Made by a program: the position numbers and the translations under genes. A stretch of 64,000 bases of DNA. Source: Streptomyces ruber. Lineage in GTDB: Bacteria; Actinomycetota; Actinomycetes; Streptomycetales; Streptomycetaceae. Positions within the stretch are counted from its first letter, which is position 1. Each line of letters starts with the position of its first letter. Below, piece after piece: positions 43,761 through 53,004 of the stretch. The stretch spans positions 372,001-436,000 of the forward strand of contig NZ_BMQK01000001.1 of the NCBI RefSeq assembly GCF_014648075.1. The letters are read 5' to 3'. The notes under the pieces were generated by a model, which was not told the origin of the DNA, did not search any database, and saw only the letters and a list, made by a program, of their open reading frames with translations.

Positions 43761-46700
43761 ATGGCACCACACCCGTCTCGCACCACCGACCGTCGTGTAC
43801 GTATCGCGGTCTTCGGTGCCTTGGGGCTCTTCTCCTTCACCGTCTTCGGAGCGATGGCCACCGAACCGCTGCAGAGAAGCGACCCGCTGTCCAGCGTTCT
43901 CAGTTTCTTCGTGGGCTGCGCCGGACTCGCTCTGTCGCTGGCCGACTATTTCCGCAGCCGTGAGGTCCCACCACCGGATCCGGCCGTTCTCGCCGACGAA
44001 CTGTGCAGGTCCGTCAGGCTTCAGTGGACGGACGAGGCACGCTCGCGACGGCTCAACGACCCGCGCGTGCTGCCGTTGGCCTGGGCATCCACCCGTCGGC
44101 GGGTGGCTGACCGCAGCGAGATCCTGATTCCGGCAGACCGGACGACCGCTACCGCACTGCCCGCGTTCGCCCGCAGGCCGCGGGTCGTACGGCAGCGTCT
44201 CGACGGTCGTCTCGGCAGTTCCTTCGACGCCGCCTGCGCCGCACTGGCGAACGGCTACCGCGGTATCCCCAGCCGTCGGCTGCTGTTGCTGGGGGAACCC
44301 GGTGCGGGCAAGAGCGCGCTGGCCCTCATGGTGACCCTCGGCCTGACCGCCGAGAACCACCGTACGGCGGGCGGCCCGGTCCCCGTGCTTCTCTCGGTGG
44401 GCTCCTGGGACCCGGTGCTGGAGTCGCTGGACGAGTGGATGGTGCGCCGCCTGGCCGACATGTACTACTCGGGCCGCTGCGGGACACCTCGCCTCCTCCT
44501 CGATCAGGGCTTGCTGATTCCCGTCCTCGACGGTCTCGACGAGATCCCCGAAGTCGCCAGGCGCGGGGCGGTGCGGGGCGTCAACGGAGTGCTGGGCTGC
44601 GACCGTCCAGTGATCGTGACCTGCCGCTCCGAGGAGTACGAGGACGTCGTCAAGGACGGTGCACCGAGGCTGCGCGGGGCCCCTGTCATCGAGATCGCCC
44701 CGGTCGCTCCCGACGACGCGATCGCCTATCTGTCCGATGTCACCTGGCCGGAGGAGACCGACTGGACACCCGTGTACGAGGCGCTGCGCGAGCGCCCGGG
44801 GAGCGCGGTGGCGGAGGCGCTGTCCACGCCGCTGATGGTGTCCCTGGCGCGCATGGCCTTCGAACGGACGGCGTGGGAGGGGGCGGGGGACAGCCCGGCG
44901 GTCCTCGTGGACGAGACACGGCTGGACAGCCGTCACGCCGTGGAGGACTACGTGACCGCCAAGTTCGTCGACTCCTGGCGGTCGGGGCAGGCTCCCGCCG
45001 CCGCCGACGCCGCCGCGCGAAGCCGGCGGCGGAACGGCGGCGGCCGGGAACGGGAGTGGCTGACCTACCTGGCCCTGTACCTCCACCGGCACCGGGAACG
45101 CGACTTGGTGTGGTGGCGGATGCCGGAGAGACTGCTGTCCGCGTGGGCCGGTCCCAGCGTGGCGCTGGTCGGCGGTCTCCTCCTCACCGTCACGGTCACG
45201 GCCCTGTTGACCCCTGAGGGGACGCCCACCGACCCGGAGGAAGCCTCGGCGGTGCGGCAGAGCAGTCTGGGATCCGGCATGGCGGTGGGAGCGGGCTTCC
45301 TGATCCTGGCGATGGTGGTGTGGTGGATCTCCTCCGGCCGCGCGCCCGGCCGGATCTCCCTCCGGGCACCAGGCACCCTGGGGCGGCTGCGTGCGGGGTT
45401 CAGGTCCGGGTGGTCCTTCACCGCCCTGCCCGCGGGATGCGTGCTGGCGGGGACCGCCGCCGTCGCGCTGACAGGAAGCAATGCCAGAGAGGGCGTCGAC
45501 ACGCTGCTGCCGGCCGTCGGCTATGTGTGGACGACCGTGATGGCTGCCGCCATCGGACTGTCCGCGCATGAATGGCTGAGCGCGGCCCCCGTCACCGCCA
45601 TCTCGTCACACCCCGCATCGTCCCTCAGGGACGACCGCAGGTCCGCGCTGGCGGGCGCCGCGGCGTGCGGGCTCGCGGCCGGGCTCACGGTCTTCCCGCT
45701 CCTGGTCGCGTACATGGTGGTCCTGGATCTCATCACCAGCGTGGCCACCGGACTGCGTGGTGAACCCTCACTGACCGAGCTGGTCCTCCTCCACGCACAG
45801 CAAGTCGCCGCCTCCTTCGGGGGCTACTACGAAGGGCGCTGGCACTGGGCGCCGTTCGTCTACGGGTCCATGCTGACCTGCTGTTGCATCGGCCTGCTGG
45901 CGCTCCTGCCCCGGGCCTGGACCCGGTTCCTCATCTTCCGGATCGCCGCAGCCGCCACGCACAACCTGCCCTGGCGCCTGATGGACTTCCTGGAGAGGGC
46001 CCACCGCGGGGGCATCCTGCGACACACCGGCGGGCACTACCAGTTCCGGCACATCAAGATTCAGGATGCCCTCTCCCAGGGCTGTACCGCCGCCGGACCG
46101 GTGACCGTACCCGCCCGGGCGACGGGTGCCGGCAGCCGGACGAAGCTGTACTGCCTCCTGGGCGCAACAGTCCTCATCTCGACGACAACGCTCGCAGTGC
46201 ACTCGACCTACCCCAGGGACACCTCCTATCTGCGGTTCGTACCGCAGCACCACGTCACCGTCATGAAATTCGTGGGAACGCGGCTGGTCATGGGAGACGG
46301 TCGTGACACGGAGGTGTGGGACAGCGTCACCGGAGACCCGCTCCCCATGGCGGACACCCCCGCAACGCATCGCGCTCGCCTGCGCGGCCATCTGCCGGAA
46401 GAGATCGTTGCTCATGCACTCTCGCTCGACGGGCACGTGGTGAGAGGCCCCGGAGAGGCGGTGACGTGGATCGGGAAAAGGCCTCGGCTGGCGTTCGCGC
46501 CGTGTCGCGGCCCGCTCGAGGTCTGGGAGGCTTTCCCCCGCGATCTGGTCTATCGGGAGGTGAAACCGTCCAGCCACATCCGTTGCCACGGTGTCATGGC
46601 CGTCAGTGAGGACTTCGGTGCAGTCGCCGGAGAAGGGGAAGACTATTCCGGCAGCATGAACATCCGAAAGATCGGCGACGCTCGAGTGATTCACCTGGAG

Positions 46701-46973
46701 GAGAGTCTCTGGCCCGGGCAGTACCCGGAATCGGCCGCCTTCAGCCCGGACGGAACCTACTTGGCTGTGGGCCTGTCATCCGGTGGCCTTCGTATCATCG
46801 ACACCAGCACCCGAACCAGAACCCGGATCGGCTCGGCGACCGGTCATCGTGCTACGGCTACCGCCCTCGCATTCAATGCGGACGCCTCTCGTGTCGCCGC
46901 GTACGCGAACGGGGAAGTGCGGATCTGGGACAGGCACGAGTGGTTCAAGCAGTCGCGGATCGTCGCGCCCTGA
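43761..46973 (+). CDS. Transmembrane NACHT (STAND) NTPase with C-terminal beta-propeller repeats
   Basis: 1070 residues. Two N-terminal membrane helices (about 13-31, 44-62). A NACHT domain follows: Walker A GEPGAGKSAL (178-187), Walker B LLIPVLDGLDE (251-261), and sensor-like VIVTCRSEEYE (284-294). Six hydrophobic helices lie between about 450 and 730, and one more (YCLLGATVLISTTTLAV) near 796-812. The last 240 residues contain several weak propeller blades (TEVWDSVTG, GGLRIIDTSTRT, GEVRIWDRHEW). NACHT proteins are signal-responsive switches, and many bacterial ones act in phage defence. The ligand, effector output and role here are unknown. It is monocistronic. Confidence 0.8.
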   Translation: MAPHPSRTTDRRVRIAVFGALGLFSFTVFGAMATEPLQRSDPLSSVLSFFVGCAGLALSLADYFRSREVPPPDPAVLADELCRSVRLQWTDEARSRRLNDPRVLPLAWASTRRRVADRSEILIPADRTTATALPAFARRPRVVRQRLDGRLGSSFDAACAALANGYRGIPSRRLLLLGEPGAGKSALALMVTLGLTAENHRTAGGPVPVLLSVGSWDPVLESLDEWMVRRLADMYYSGRCGTPRLLLDQGLLIPVLDGLDEIPEVARRGAVRGVNGVLGCDRPVIVTCRSEEYEDVVKDGAPRLRGAPVIEIAPVAPDDAIAYLSDVTWPEETDWTPVYEALRERPGSAVAEALSTPLMVSLARMAFERTAWEGAGDSPAVLVDETRLDSRHAVEDYVTAKFVDSWRSGQAPAAADAAARSRRRNGGGREREWLTYLALYLHRHRERDLVWWRMPERLLSAWAGPSVALVGGLLLTVTVTALLTPEGTPTDPEEASAVRQSSLGSGMAVGAGFLILAMVVWWISSGRAPGRISLRAPGTLGRLRAGFRSGWSFTALPAGCVLAGTAAVALTGSNAREGVDTLLPAVGYVWTTVMAAAIGLSAHEWLSAAPVTAISSHPASSLRDDRRSALAGAAACGLAAGLTVFPLLVAYMVVLDLITSVATGLRGEPSLTELVLLHAQQVAASFGGYYEGRWHWAPFVYGSMLTCCCIGLLALLPRAWTRFLIFRIAAAATHNLPWRLMDFLERAHRGGILRHTGGHYQFRHIKIQDALSQGCTAAGPVTVPARATGAGSRTKLYCLLGATVLISTTTLAVHSTYPRDTSYLRFVPQHHVTVMKFVGTRLVMGDGRDTEVWDSVTGDPLPMADTPATHRARLRGHLPEEIVAHALSLDGHVVRGPGEAVTWIGKRPRLAFAPCRGPLEVWEAFPRDLVYREVKPSSHIRCHGVMAVSEDFGAVAGEGEDYSGSMNIRKIGDARVIHLEESLWPGQYPESAAFSPDGTYLAVGLSSGGLRIIDTSTRTRTRIGSATGHRATATALAFNADASRVAAYANGEVRIWDRHEWFKQSRIVAP

Positions 46974-47084
46974 ATCCTCCGTCCCTCGCCTCCATTCTCC
47001 GTCCCTCGCCTCCTGCGACAGTGGGCCCGGCGAGGAGCGACCGAAGGCGCACGCCCCCGGCACACTCCTCGCCGGCCGCACGCC

Positions 47085-47858
47085 CTACCGTGGCCCGTAC
47101 TTCCGCCCCGTCTTCGAGCTGATCGTGCCCAGCAGCGGCCGGGGCACCAGCTTCGCCGCGCCCAGCAGCGCCTTGTAGCGCGGGTCCGGGATGGACAGCG
47201 ACTTGCCCCGCGCCAGGTCGTTGAGCCCCTCGGCGACCACCTTGTCCGCGTCCAGCCACATCCAGTTGGGGATGCTGTCCGTGCCCATGCCGGCCCGCTG
47301 GTGGAACTCGGTGCGCACGAAGCCCGGGCACAGGGCCATCAGCCGTACGCCGCTTCCCGTCAGGTCCTTCGCCACACCCTGCGTGAACTGCACGACCCAC
47401 GCCTTCGACGCCCCGTACGTGCCGCGCGGCACGAAGGCGGCCACCGACGCCACGTTCACCACGCCGCCCCGGCCCCGTTCCCGCATCGCCCCGACCGCCG
47501 CCGTGGTGAGCCGGAGCACCGCCTCGCAGTGCACCTTGAGCATCGTCAGCTCGTCGGCCAGGGGAGCGTCGAGGTAACGGCCCTTGTTGCCGAACCCGGC
47601 GTTGTTGACCAGCAGGTCGACCGCGTGTTTGCGGTCGGCCAGACGGCGCTCCACCGCCTCGATGCCGTCGTCCGTCGACAGGTCGGCCGACAGCACCTCC
47701 GCCTCGATGCCGTGCCGGTCGTGCAACTCCGTGGCCTGGTCCCGCAGCCGCTTGGTGTCGCGCGCCACGAGGACGAGGTTGTGGCCGTCGGCCGCCAGCC
47801 GCCGTGCGAAGGCGGCACCGATGCCCGAGGTCGATCCCGTGATGAGAGCCGTTGTCAT
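47085..47858 (-). CDS. Short-chain dehydrogenase/reductase
   Basis: 257 residues with a complete classical SDR pattern. Cofactor loop ALITGSTSGIGAAFARRLAA, NNAGFGNKG, catalytic Ser in VNVASVAAF, and Tyr-x-x-x-Lys in TYGASKAWV. A basic residue after the first strand suggests NADPH. The C-terminal basic tail SKTGRKYGPR is short. The substrate is unknown. Its stop faces that of the NACHT gene 111 bases away. ATG 47858 gives MTTALITGSTS. Confidence 0.92.
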   Translation of the reverse strand: MTTALITGSTSGIGAAFARRLAADGHNLVLVARDTKRLRDQATELHDRHGIEAEVLSADLSTDDGIEAVERRLADRKHAVDLLVNNAGFGNKGRYLDAPLADELTMLKVHCEAVLRLTTAAVGAMRERGRGGVVNVASVAAFVPRGTYGASKAWVVQFTQGVAKDLTGSGVRLMALCPGFVRTEFHQRAGMGTDSIPNWMWLDADKVVAEGLNDLARGKSLSIPDPRYKALLGAAKLVPRPLLGTISSKTGRKYGPR

Positions 47859-47909
47859 GACGCAAGGTTAATGACCACGACTGAACGCGCACGCTCTCCG
47901 AACCGGCCT

Positions 47910-49481
47910 TCACCTGTCCTTCTCGTGTCCCGCACCGTGCTCGGCGTGCCCCGCGCCGTGTCCGCCCGCGTGTCCCGCCGGCGTGCCCGCCCGCTCTCCC
48001 TTCTCCACCACCACGAACTGACCCATCATTCCCTCGTCCTCGTGGTAAAGCAGGTGACAGTGGTACATGTACGGCGTGTCCCGGTCCGCCGGCCCGTCGA
48101 ACCGCAACGCCAGTTTCATCGTGGTGCCGTTCGGCAGGAACACCGTGTCCTTCGGGCCGCGCAGCGGCGGCGGAGGCGCCGAGCCGTTCACCTCCACCAC
48201 CCGGAACCGGACGTCGTGCACATGGAAGTTGTGCGGCATGCCGTCCGCGTTGCGGACCGTCCACACCTCCGTCGTCCCCCGTGTGACCGTCTCGTCGATC
48301 CGGCCCATGTCCATCGTGCGCCCGTTGATCCCGGTCCGTTTCAGGTCGAAGTACCTCCCGCGGACGGCGTCGGCGTCGTCCGGCAGCTCCGACAGCCCCG
48401 GACCGGCCAGTGCCGCCGGTAACCCGGGCGAGGGCCGCAACCGATCGGCCGCCCGCAGCTCCAGTACGTCGAAGGAGTCCTCGCCCCCGGAGAACCGCCG
48501 CTGCCAGGCGTCCCCGTAGTTGTCCTGCGGGAAGCTCCGCAGCACCACCCGCTCGCCCGCCTCCATGCGCACCACGATCTCGGCCCGCTCACCGGGCGAG
48601 AGCTGCACGCGCTCCATGGCGGCCGGACGCTCCAGCAGCCCCCCGTCCGTGCCTATGAGCGAGAACGGCCGCCCGTCCGGGAACCCGAAGGCGTACGTGC
48701 GCGTGGTCGAGGCGTTGAGCAGCCGCAGCCGTATCAGCTCGTCGCCGACCTCCTGGTACGGACCGAGCGTGCCGTTGACCATGGTGCGGTCGCCCAGGAA
48801 GCCCACGCTCTGGAAGATGTTCCGGCCGTTGTCCAGCTCCGCCCCGTCGAAGCGGACGTCCTGGACGATGACGGGAACGTCGTCGACGCCGTACTTCTTC
48901 GGCAGCGCGAGCTCGTCCGACTTCTCGTCGTCGAGCAGGAACAGGCCCGCCAGGCCCTTCCGCACGTGCCGCTCGGTCGCGCCGTGCGGGTGCGGGTGGT
49001 ACCAGAGGGTCGCGGCGGGCTGGTCCACCGTCCAGTGCGGGCTCCAGGCGGCGCCGGGCGCGATCGACTGGTGCGGTCCGCCGTCCATCCGCGCGGGCAG
49101 GTGCATACCGTGCCAGTGCACGCTGGATGCCTCGCCGAGTTCGTTCCGTATGCGGACGCGGACCCTCTCGCCGCGCTCGGCACGCAGCGTCGGGCCGAGG
49201 TAGGAGCCGTTGAACCCGTAGGTCGGTGTCCGCCGCCCCCGCTCGAACTCCGTCTCACCCGTCTGCATGCGTAAGTCGAAGACGCGCGTGCCGTCCTCGT
49301 CGACGGACGAGGCCGCCAGAGGCGGTATCGCCAGCCGGTTGCCGAACCGCTCCGTGCCGACCGTGCTGACGTCGGAACCGGTCCACAGCCAGGTGAACAG
49401 AGCGCCGACGGCCAGTGCGGCCACGGCGACGACCGAGGTGAGCGCGACGAGGATCCGCTTGAGAGGAATGCGACGAGACAT
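47910..49481 (-). CDS. Multicopper oxidase (CotA/bilirubin-oxidase type), membrane-anchored
   Basis: 523 residues from ATG 49481. An N-terminal membrane helix (about 8-31, ILVALTSVVAVAALAVGALF) anchors the protein outside the cell. All four copper motifs are present: HWHGMHLPA, WYHPHPHG, PHNFHVHDVRF and YHCHLLYHEDEGMM, the last with the T1 copper His, Cys and Met. The C-terminal 25 residues are His/Gly-rich (HAGGHGAGHAEHGAGHEK), perhaps for copper loading. Oxidation of phenols, Cu(I) or Mn(II) is possible. No copper chaperone gene is adjacent. Confidence 0.93.
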   Translation of the reverse strand: MSRRIPLKRILVALTSVVAVAALAVGALFTWLWTGSDVSTVGTERFGNRLAIPPLAASSVDEDGTRVFDLRMQTGETEFERGRRTPTYGFNGSYLGPTLRAERGERVRVRIRNELGEASSVHWHGMHLPARMDGGPHQSIAPGAAWSPHWTVDQPAATLWYHPHPHGATERHVRKGLAGLFLLDDEKSDELALPKKYGVDDVPVIVQDVRFDGAELDNGRNIFQSVGFLGDRTMVNGTLGPYQEVGDELIRLRLLNASTTRTYAFGFPDGRPFSLIGTDGGLLERPAAMERVQLSPGERAEIVVRMEAGERVVLRSFPQDNYGDAWQRRFSGGEDSFDVLELRAADRLRPSPGLPAALAGPGLSELPDDADAVRGRYFDLKRTGINGRTMDMGRIDETVTRGTTEVWTVRNADGMPHNFHVHDVRFRVVEVNGSAPPPPLRGPKDTVFLPNGTTMKLALRFDGPADRDTPYMYHCHLLYHEDEGMMGQFVVVEKGERAGTPAGHAGGHGAGHAEHGAGHEKDR

Positions 49482-49672
49482 GCGACGAGCGTCCCGTCCC
49501 GCCGGGTCCGCGAGCATCCGGCATCCGCCCTGATTCGCCCCCGACTCGCCCTCGACCCCTTCCCCGGCTTCTTCTCCGGGTTGCCCCCTAGGAGCCGTGC
49601 GGCGACCGGCTCGCGGGCGTTCCGGCCGGCCGTTTCAGGACCGAGGCGGAACGCGGGCCCGACGCCCCGCGT

Positions 49673-50344
49673 TCACGCCTCCCGGTACCGCGCCACGTAC
49701 CTCTCCGCCTCCGCCCGTGTCTCGGGATGCAGCGCGTCCCCCGCGACCAGCACCCACGGCAGCAGCTCCCGCTCCGTCGTGACGGCGCGGAACTGCAGGG
49801 CCACCGTCACGTTGTGGTCCGGGCGGTGGACGACCTCGATGGGGTCGCCCGCCCTGACCTCGCCGGGCACGACGACCCGCAGGTACGCGCCCGGCGCCGC
49901 CCGGTGCGTGAAGCGTTTGACCCAGCTCGTCTCGCCGAGGTGCCCCTGGAAGGTGCGGCAGGGGATGCGGCCGCTGGTGACCTCCAGGACCACGTCGGGG
50001 CCGACCCGCCAGCGCTCGCCGATCAGGGCGCCGGAGACGTCGAGCCTCTGGGTGGTGAGGTTCTCGCCGAACACGCCGTTGTGCAGGGAGCGCCCCAGCT
50101 CCAGCTCCCATTCGTCCAGGTCCTCGCGGGCGACCGCGTACACGGCCTGGTCGTCGCCGCCGTGGTGACGGGTCTCGCAGACCGCGTCCCCGGCGACCCC
50201 GCTCGCGCCGACCCCCTTCGGGCCGGGGGCGGCTATCCGCAGCGGCCCCTCGACCGGGCGCTTGTCGATACCGGTCACTCCCTGTGGCTGACTCGTGTAC
50301 TCGACGGCCCGGGGGCGCCCCACATTCAGAGACAGAAGCTTCAT
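49673..50344 (-). CDS. MOSC domain protein (YiiM type)
   Basis: 223 residues from ATG 50344 (MKLLSLNVGRPRAVEYTSQP). The MOSC domain (about 40-165) has AVCETRHHGGDDQAVYAVAR, NLTTQRLDVSGALIGERWRV and IPCRTFQGH, with the conserved Cys that ligates the molybdenum cofactor. The C-terminal 3-alpha domain matches YiiM. E. coli YiiM takes part in detoxifying N-hydroxylated bases such as 6-hydroxylaminopurine; the same is plausible here. Divergent from the LysR gene, 68 bases between starts. Confidence 0.9.
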   Translation of the reverse strand: MKLLSLNVGRPRAVEYTSQPQGVTGIDKRPVEGPLRIAAPGPKGVGASGVAGDAVCETRHHGGDDQAVYAVAREDLDEWELELGRSLHNGVFGENLTTQRLDVSGALIGERWRVGPDVVLEVTSGRIPCRTFQGHLGETSWVKRFTHRAAPGAYLRVVVPGEVRAGDPIEVVHRPDHNVTVALQFRAVTTERELLPWVLVAGDALHPETRAEAERYVARYREA

Positions 50345-50412
50345 GCCCGCACGGTAGACGGCGGGAGCCAAAGCGTCGACGGCGTATCGGGAGCGATGCC
50401 CAAGTCTCCCTT

Positions 50413-51321
50413 ATGCTCGGAAGGGTGATCGAGGCCCGACATCTCCGTGTCCTGCGCGCCGTGGCCGCCACCGGTTCCTTCTCGGCGGCGGGGCGCGAGC
50501 TGGGCTGCACCCAGCCCGCCGTCAGCCAGCAGATGAAGGCCCTGGAAGCCTCGGCCGGCACTCCGCTGCTCGTCCGCAGCGGCCGCGAGATGCGGCTGAC
50601 GCAGGCGGGCGAGGCGCTGGTCCGGCACGCGACCGGCATCCTCGCCGGGCTCACGGCGGCCGAGGAGGAGGTCGCCGCGATCGCCGGTCTGCGCGCGGGG
50701 CGCGTCCGTCTCGTCTCCTTCCCCAGCGGCAGCTCCTCCCTCGTGCCCACCGCGCTGGCCGCCCTCCGCGCCGAGCACCCGGGAACGCGCGTCTCCCTGG
50801 AGGAGGCCGAGCCGCCGAAGTCCGTCGAGACACTGCGCGCGGGCGACTGCGACATCGCCCTCGCCTTCCGGTACGAGGGCGCCGCGAGCACGGACGAGTG
50901 GGACGACCTGGTCGTACGGCCCCTGCTCGCCGACCGGCTGGTCGGCCTCGTACCCGAGGGGCACCGGCTGGCCCGTACGGAGTCCGTGGCCCTCGGGGAC
51001 CTCGCCGGTGAGCCGTGGATCGCGGGCTGCCCCCGCTGCCGGGGGCATCTGGTCGACATCTGTGAGGGCGCGGGTTTCAGCCCCCGTATCGACTTCGCGA
51101 CGGACGACTACCCGGCGGTGGTCGGTCTGGTCGGCGCGGGGCTGGGCGTGGCGGTCCTGCCGGAACTGGCCGTCGAGTCGGTGCGGGCCAAGGGGGTGCG
51201 CACGGTCGCGCTGGAGCCCGTCGTGCGCCGGGAGATCGTGGCGCTCACCCTGCCGGACCTGGCCCGGGTGCCGACGGTGGCGGCGACATTGGCTGAGCTG
51301 GCGAAGGCGGCCGCGCGGTAG
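50413..51321 (+). CDS. LysR-family transcriptional regulator
   Basis: About 302 residues. The winged HTH (about 5-62) is ARHLRVLRAVAATGSFSAAG with CTQPAVSQQMKALE. The effector-binding domain follows, ending VAATLAELAKAAAR. The start is uncertain: ATG 50413 lacks a clear ribosome-binding site, and GTG 50425 has GGAAGG too close in front; homologues usually begin at the GTG. It is divergent from the MOSC gene, which is its most likely direct target together with itself. The inducer is unknown. Confidence 0.9.
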   Translation: MLGRVIEARHLRVLRAVAATGSFSAAGRELGCTQPAVSQQMKALEASAGTPLLVRSGREMRLTQAGEALVRHATGILAGLTAAEEEVAAIAGLRAGRVRLVSFPSGSSSLVPTALAALRAEHPGTRVSLEEAEPPKSVETLRAGDCDIALAFRYEGAASTDEWDDLVVRPLLADRLVGLVPEGHRLARTESVALGDLAGEPWIAGCPRCRGHLVDICEGAGFSPRIDFATDDYPAVVGLVGAGLGVAVLPELAVESVRAKGVRTVALEPVVRREIVALTLPDLARVPTVAATLAELAKAAAR

Positions 51322-51411
51322 GGGACCCGCTGCCCGGCGGCGGGACGCGTCGCGCGGGCGGGCGGAGGGGCTGAGGAAACGTTCCTTTAAGCGTTCGGGC
51401 GTTCGACGTGA

Positions 51412-51741
51412 TCACGTGTCCGGGTGAGGGTCGCTTCCGTTGGGGGACGTCGACACCAGCCGGTTGCGCGCCCGCCCCATGAGCTCCTCGCGCTCGTCCT
51501 CGGTCAGCCCGCCCCACACCCCGTACGGCTCCCGCACGGCCAGGGCGTGGGCCGCGCACTCCGCGCGGACGGGGCACCGCATGCAGACCTCCTTGGCCGA
51601 GTTCTCACGAGCGCTCCGTGCCGCGCCGCGCTCGCCCTCGGGGTGGAAGAAGAGCGAGCTGTCGACCCCGCGGCAGGCCGCGAGGAGCTGCCAGTCCCAG
51701 AGATCCGCGTTGGGTCCGGGAAGGCGGGAGAAATCTGCCAT
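51412..51741 (-). CDS. whiD: WhiB-like iron-sulfur developmental regulator WhiD
   Basis: 109 residues from ATG 51741. The four cluster ligands are Cys23, Cys53, Cys56 and Cys62, exactly the WhiD pattern (LLAACRGVD, EVCMRCPVRAECAAH), and GVWGGLTEDER is the Wbl turn. WhiD is needed for late sporulation in S. coelicolor and binds the C-terminal region of the main sigma factor HrdB. Its sequence and position beside bldM make the assignment firm; M. tuberculosis WhiB3 is the counterpart in a similar neighbourhood. The frame is open to 51846, but that extension lacks homology. Confidence 0.95.
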   Translation of the reverse strand: MADFSRLPGPNADLWDWQLLAACRGVDSSLFFHPEGERGAARSARENSAKEVCMRCPVRAECAAHALAVREPYGVWGGLTEDEREELMGRARNRLVSTSPNGSDPHPDT

Positions 51742-52130
51742 TACATGTCCCCTTATAGCCGTTCTGGTCGGTAATGCACCCATGACCGTACGTCTGCGAT
51801 CTAAGGAGATGAAAATATGACTCATTGCAAATCTAGCCGCAGACACCAGCTAATGGGAAGAAAAAGGGCTGAATGGGGCATAGGTTGTGATGAAACGTCG
51901 GGGGTCCGCTGTGCATGTCTGCACCGTGTCCGCCCCCTCACGTAGAGTGCCGAACGTGGCTCACCGCCCCGTAACTCTTTCGAGTGACCGTCGTTGAGAA
52001 GGCCGAGGCGGTTGAAGGAACAAGCGCTCGGACAGGCGTCTCGGTCCGCTCGCGAGTGTCGACCGCACAGGTGACGATTCGTACCAGCCTGGAGGCTCAA
52101 GGTGACGCGCATCAGCTGCGGAGGACGGCC
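51742..52130. other. whiD-bldM divergent intergenic region
   Basis: 389 bases holding both promoters. The half near whiD is AT-richer than the rest of the window, with a perfect AAGGAG-8-ATG sequence (51803-51819) heading a 42-codon frame of poor codon bias. The half near bldM has a BldN-type promoter (51970-51997) and a leader of about 120 bases. Confidence 0.75.
51970..51997 (+). promoter_or_regulatory. Sigma-BldN-type promoter of bldM
   Basis: CGTAAC (51970-51975), a 16-base spacer, CGTTGA (51992-51997). This is precisely the sequence pair I recall for the bldMp1 promoter read by the ECF sigma factor BldN. It places bldM in the bldN-bldM aerial-hyphae cascade. Confidence 0.85.
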
Positions 52131-52742
52131 ATGACATCCGTCCTCGTCTGCGACGACTCCCCGCTTGCCCGAGAGGCGCTCCGCCGCGCGGTGGCGACCG
52201 TGCCCGGCGTCGAGCGCGTGACGACGGCGGCCAACGGCGAGGAAGTCCTCCGCCGCTGGGGCGCCGACCGCTCGGACCTGATTCTGATGGACGTGCGCAT
52301 GCCCGGCCTGGGCGGCGTCGAGACCGTACGACGGCTGCTGTCAGCCGACCCCGGTGCGCGCATCATCATGCTCACCGTCGCGGAGGACCTGGACGGCGTG
52401 GCGCTCGCGGTCGCCGCCGGTGCCCGCGGGTATCTGCACAAGGACGCCTCGCGCGCGGAGCTGCGGGCCACGGTGACGCAGGCGCTCGCCGACCCCACCT
52501 GGCGGCTCGCCCCGCGCCGGCTGCGGTCCGCCGAGATGGGTGCCGCCCCGACGCTCACCGCGCGGGAGATCCAGGTGCTGGAAGGCATGAGCCACGGCCG
52601 GTCGAACGCGGAGATCGGCCGGGAGCTGTTCCTCTCCGAGGACACCGTCAAGACCCACGCACGGCGCCTGTTCAAGAAGCTCGGCGCCTCCGACCGTGCC
52701 CACGCCGTGGCGCTCGGCTTCCGCTGGGGCCTGGTCCGCTAG
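52131..52742 (+). CDS. bldM: Orphan response regulator BldM
   Basis: 203 residues, the size of BldM. The receiver domain contains CDDSPLAREALRR, Asp54 in LILMDVRMPG, and the Lys in GYLHKDASRAEL. The LuxR-type HTH (about 140-200) is LTAREIQVLEGMSHGRSNAE and SEDTVKTHARRLFKKLGASD. BldM is an atypical regulator that works without phosphorylation, as a homodimer or as a heterodimer with WhiI, in sporulation control. ATG 52131 follows GGAGG; the longer frame from 51984 covers the promoter and is rejected. No histidine kinase is nearby. Confidence 0.96.
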   Translation: MTSVLVCDDSPLAREALRRAVATVPGVERVTTAANGEEVLRRWGADRSDLILMDVRMPGLGGVETVRRLLSADPGARIIMLTVAEDLDGVALAVAAGARGYLHKDASRAELRATVTQALADPTWRLAPRRLRSAEMGAAPTLTAREIQVLEGMSHGRSNAEIGRELFLSEDTVKTHARRLFKKLGASDRAHAVALGFRWGLVR

Positions 52743-53004
52743 GTGGGCCGTAGCGGGGGAACGGGAATCCCCGCCTGCTGCCGGGCGGGCGGGGTTGCTG
52801 GTCACAGCGCGGCCGGAGGTGCCCGCGGAGCGGTGGGCGGGGATGCCTGTCGGTCGGTGTGCGGGGGTGTCCGCCGTGCGGTGAGCGGGTCCGGCGCCGC
52901 GGTCCGCCGGGTGCCCGCTGCTCGTTTCGCCGCGGATGCCGCATCCTTGAGGTGTGGAGTTCCTCGGGGACGAGTCGGTCGAGCGGGAGGGGAGGGCGCA
53001 GGAG

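Noticed and set aside
51984..52130. An N-terminal extension of BldM of 49 residues
   Set aside because: The longer frame would include the BldN-type promoter and leader; BldM is 203 residues and starts at the ATG with GGAGG at 52131.
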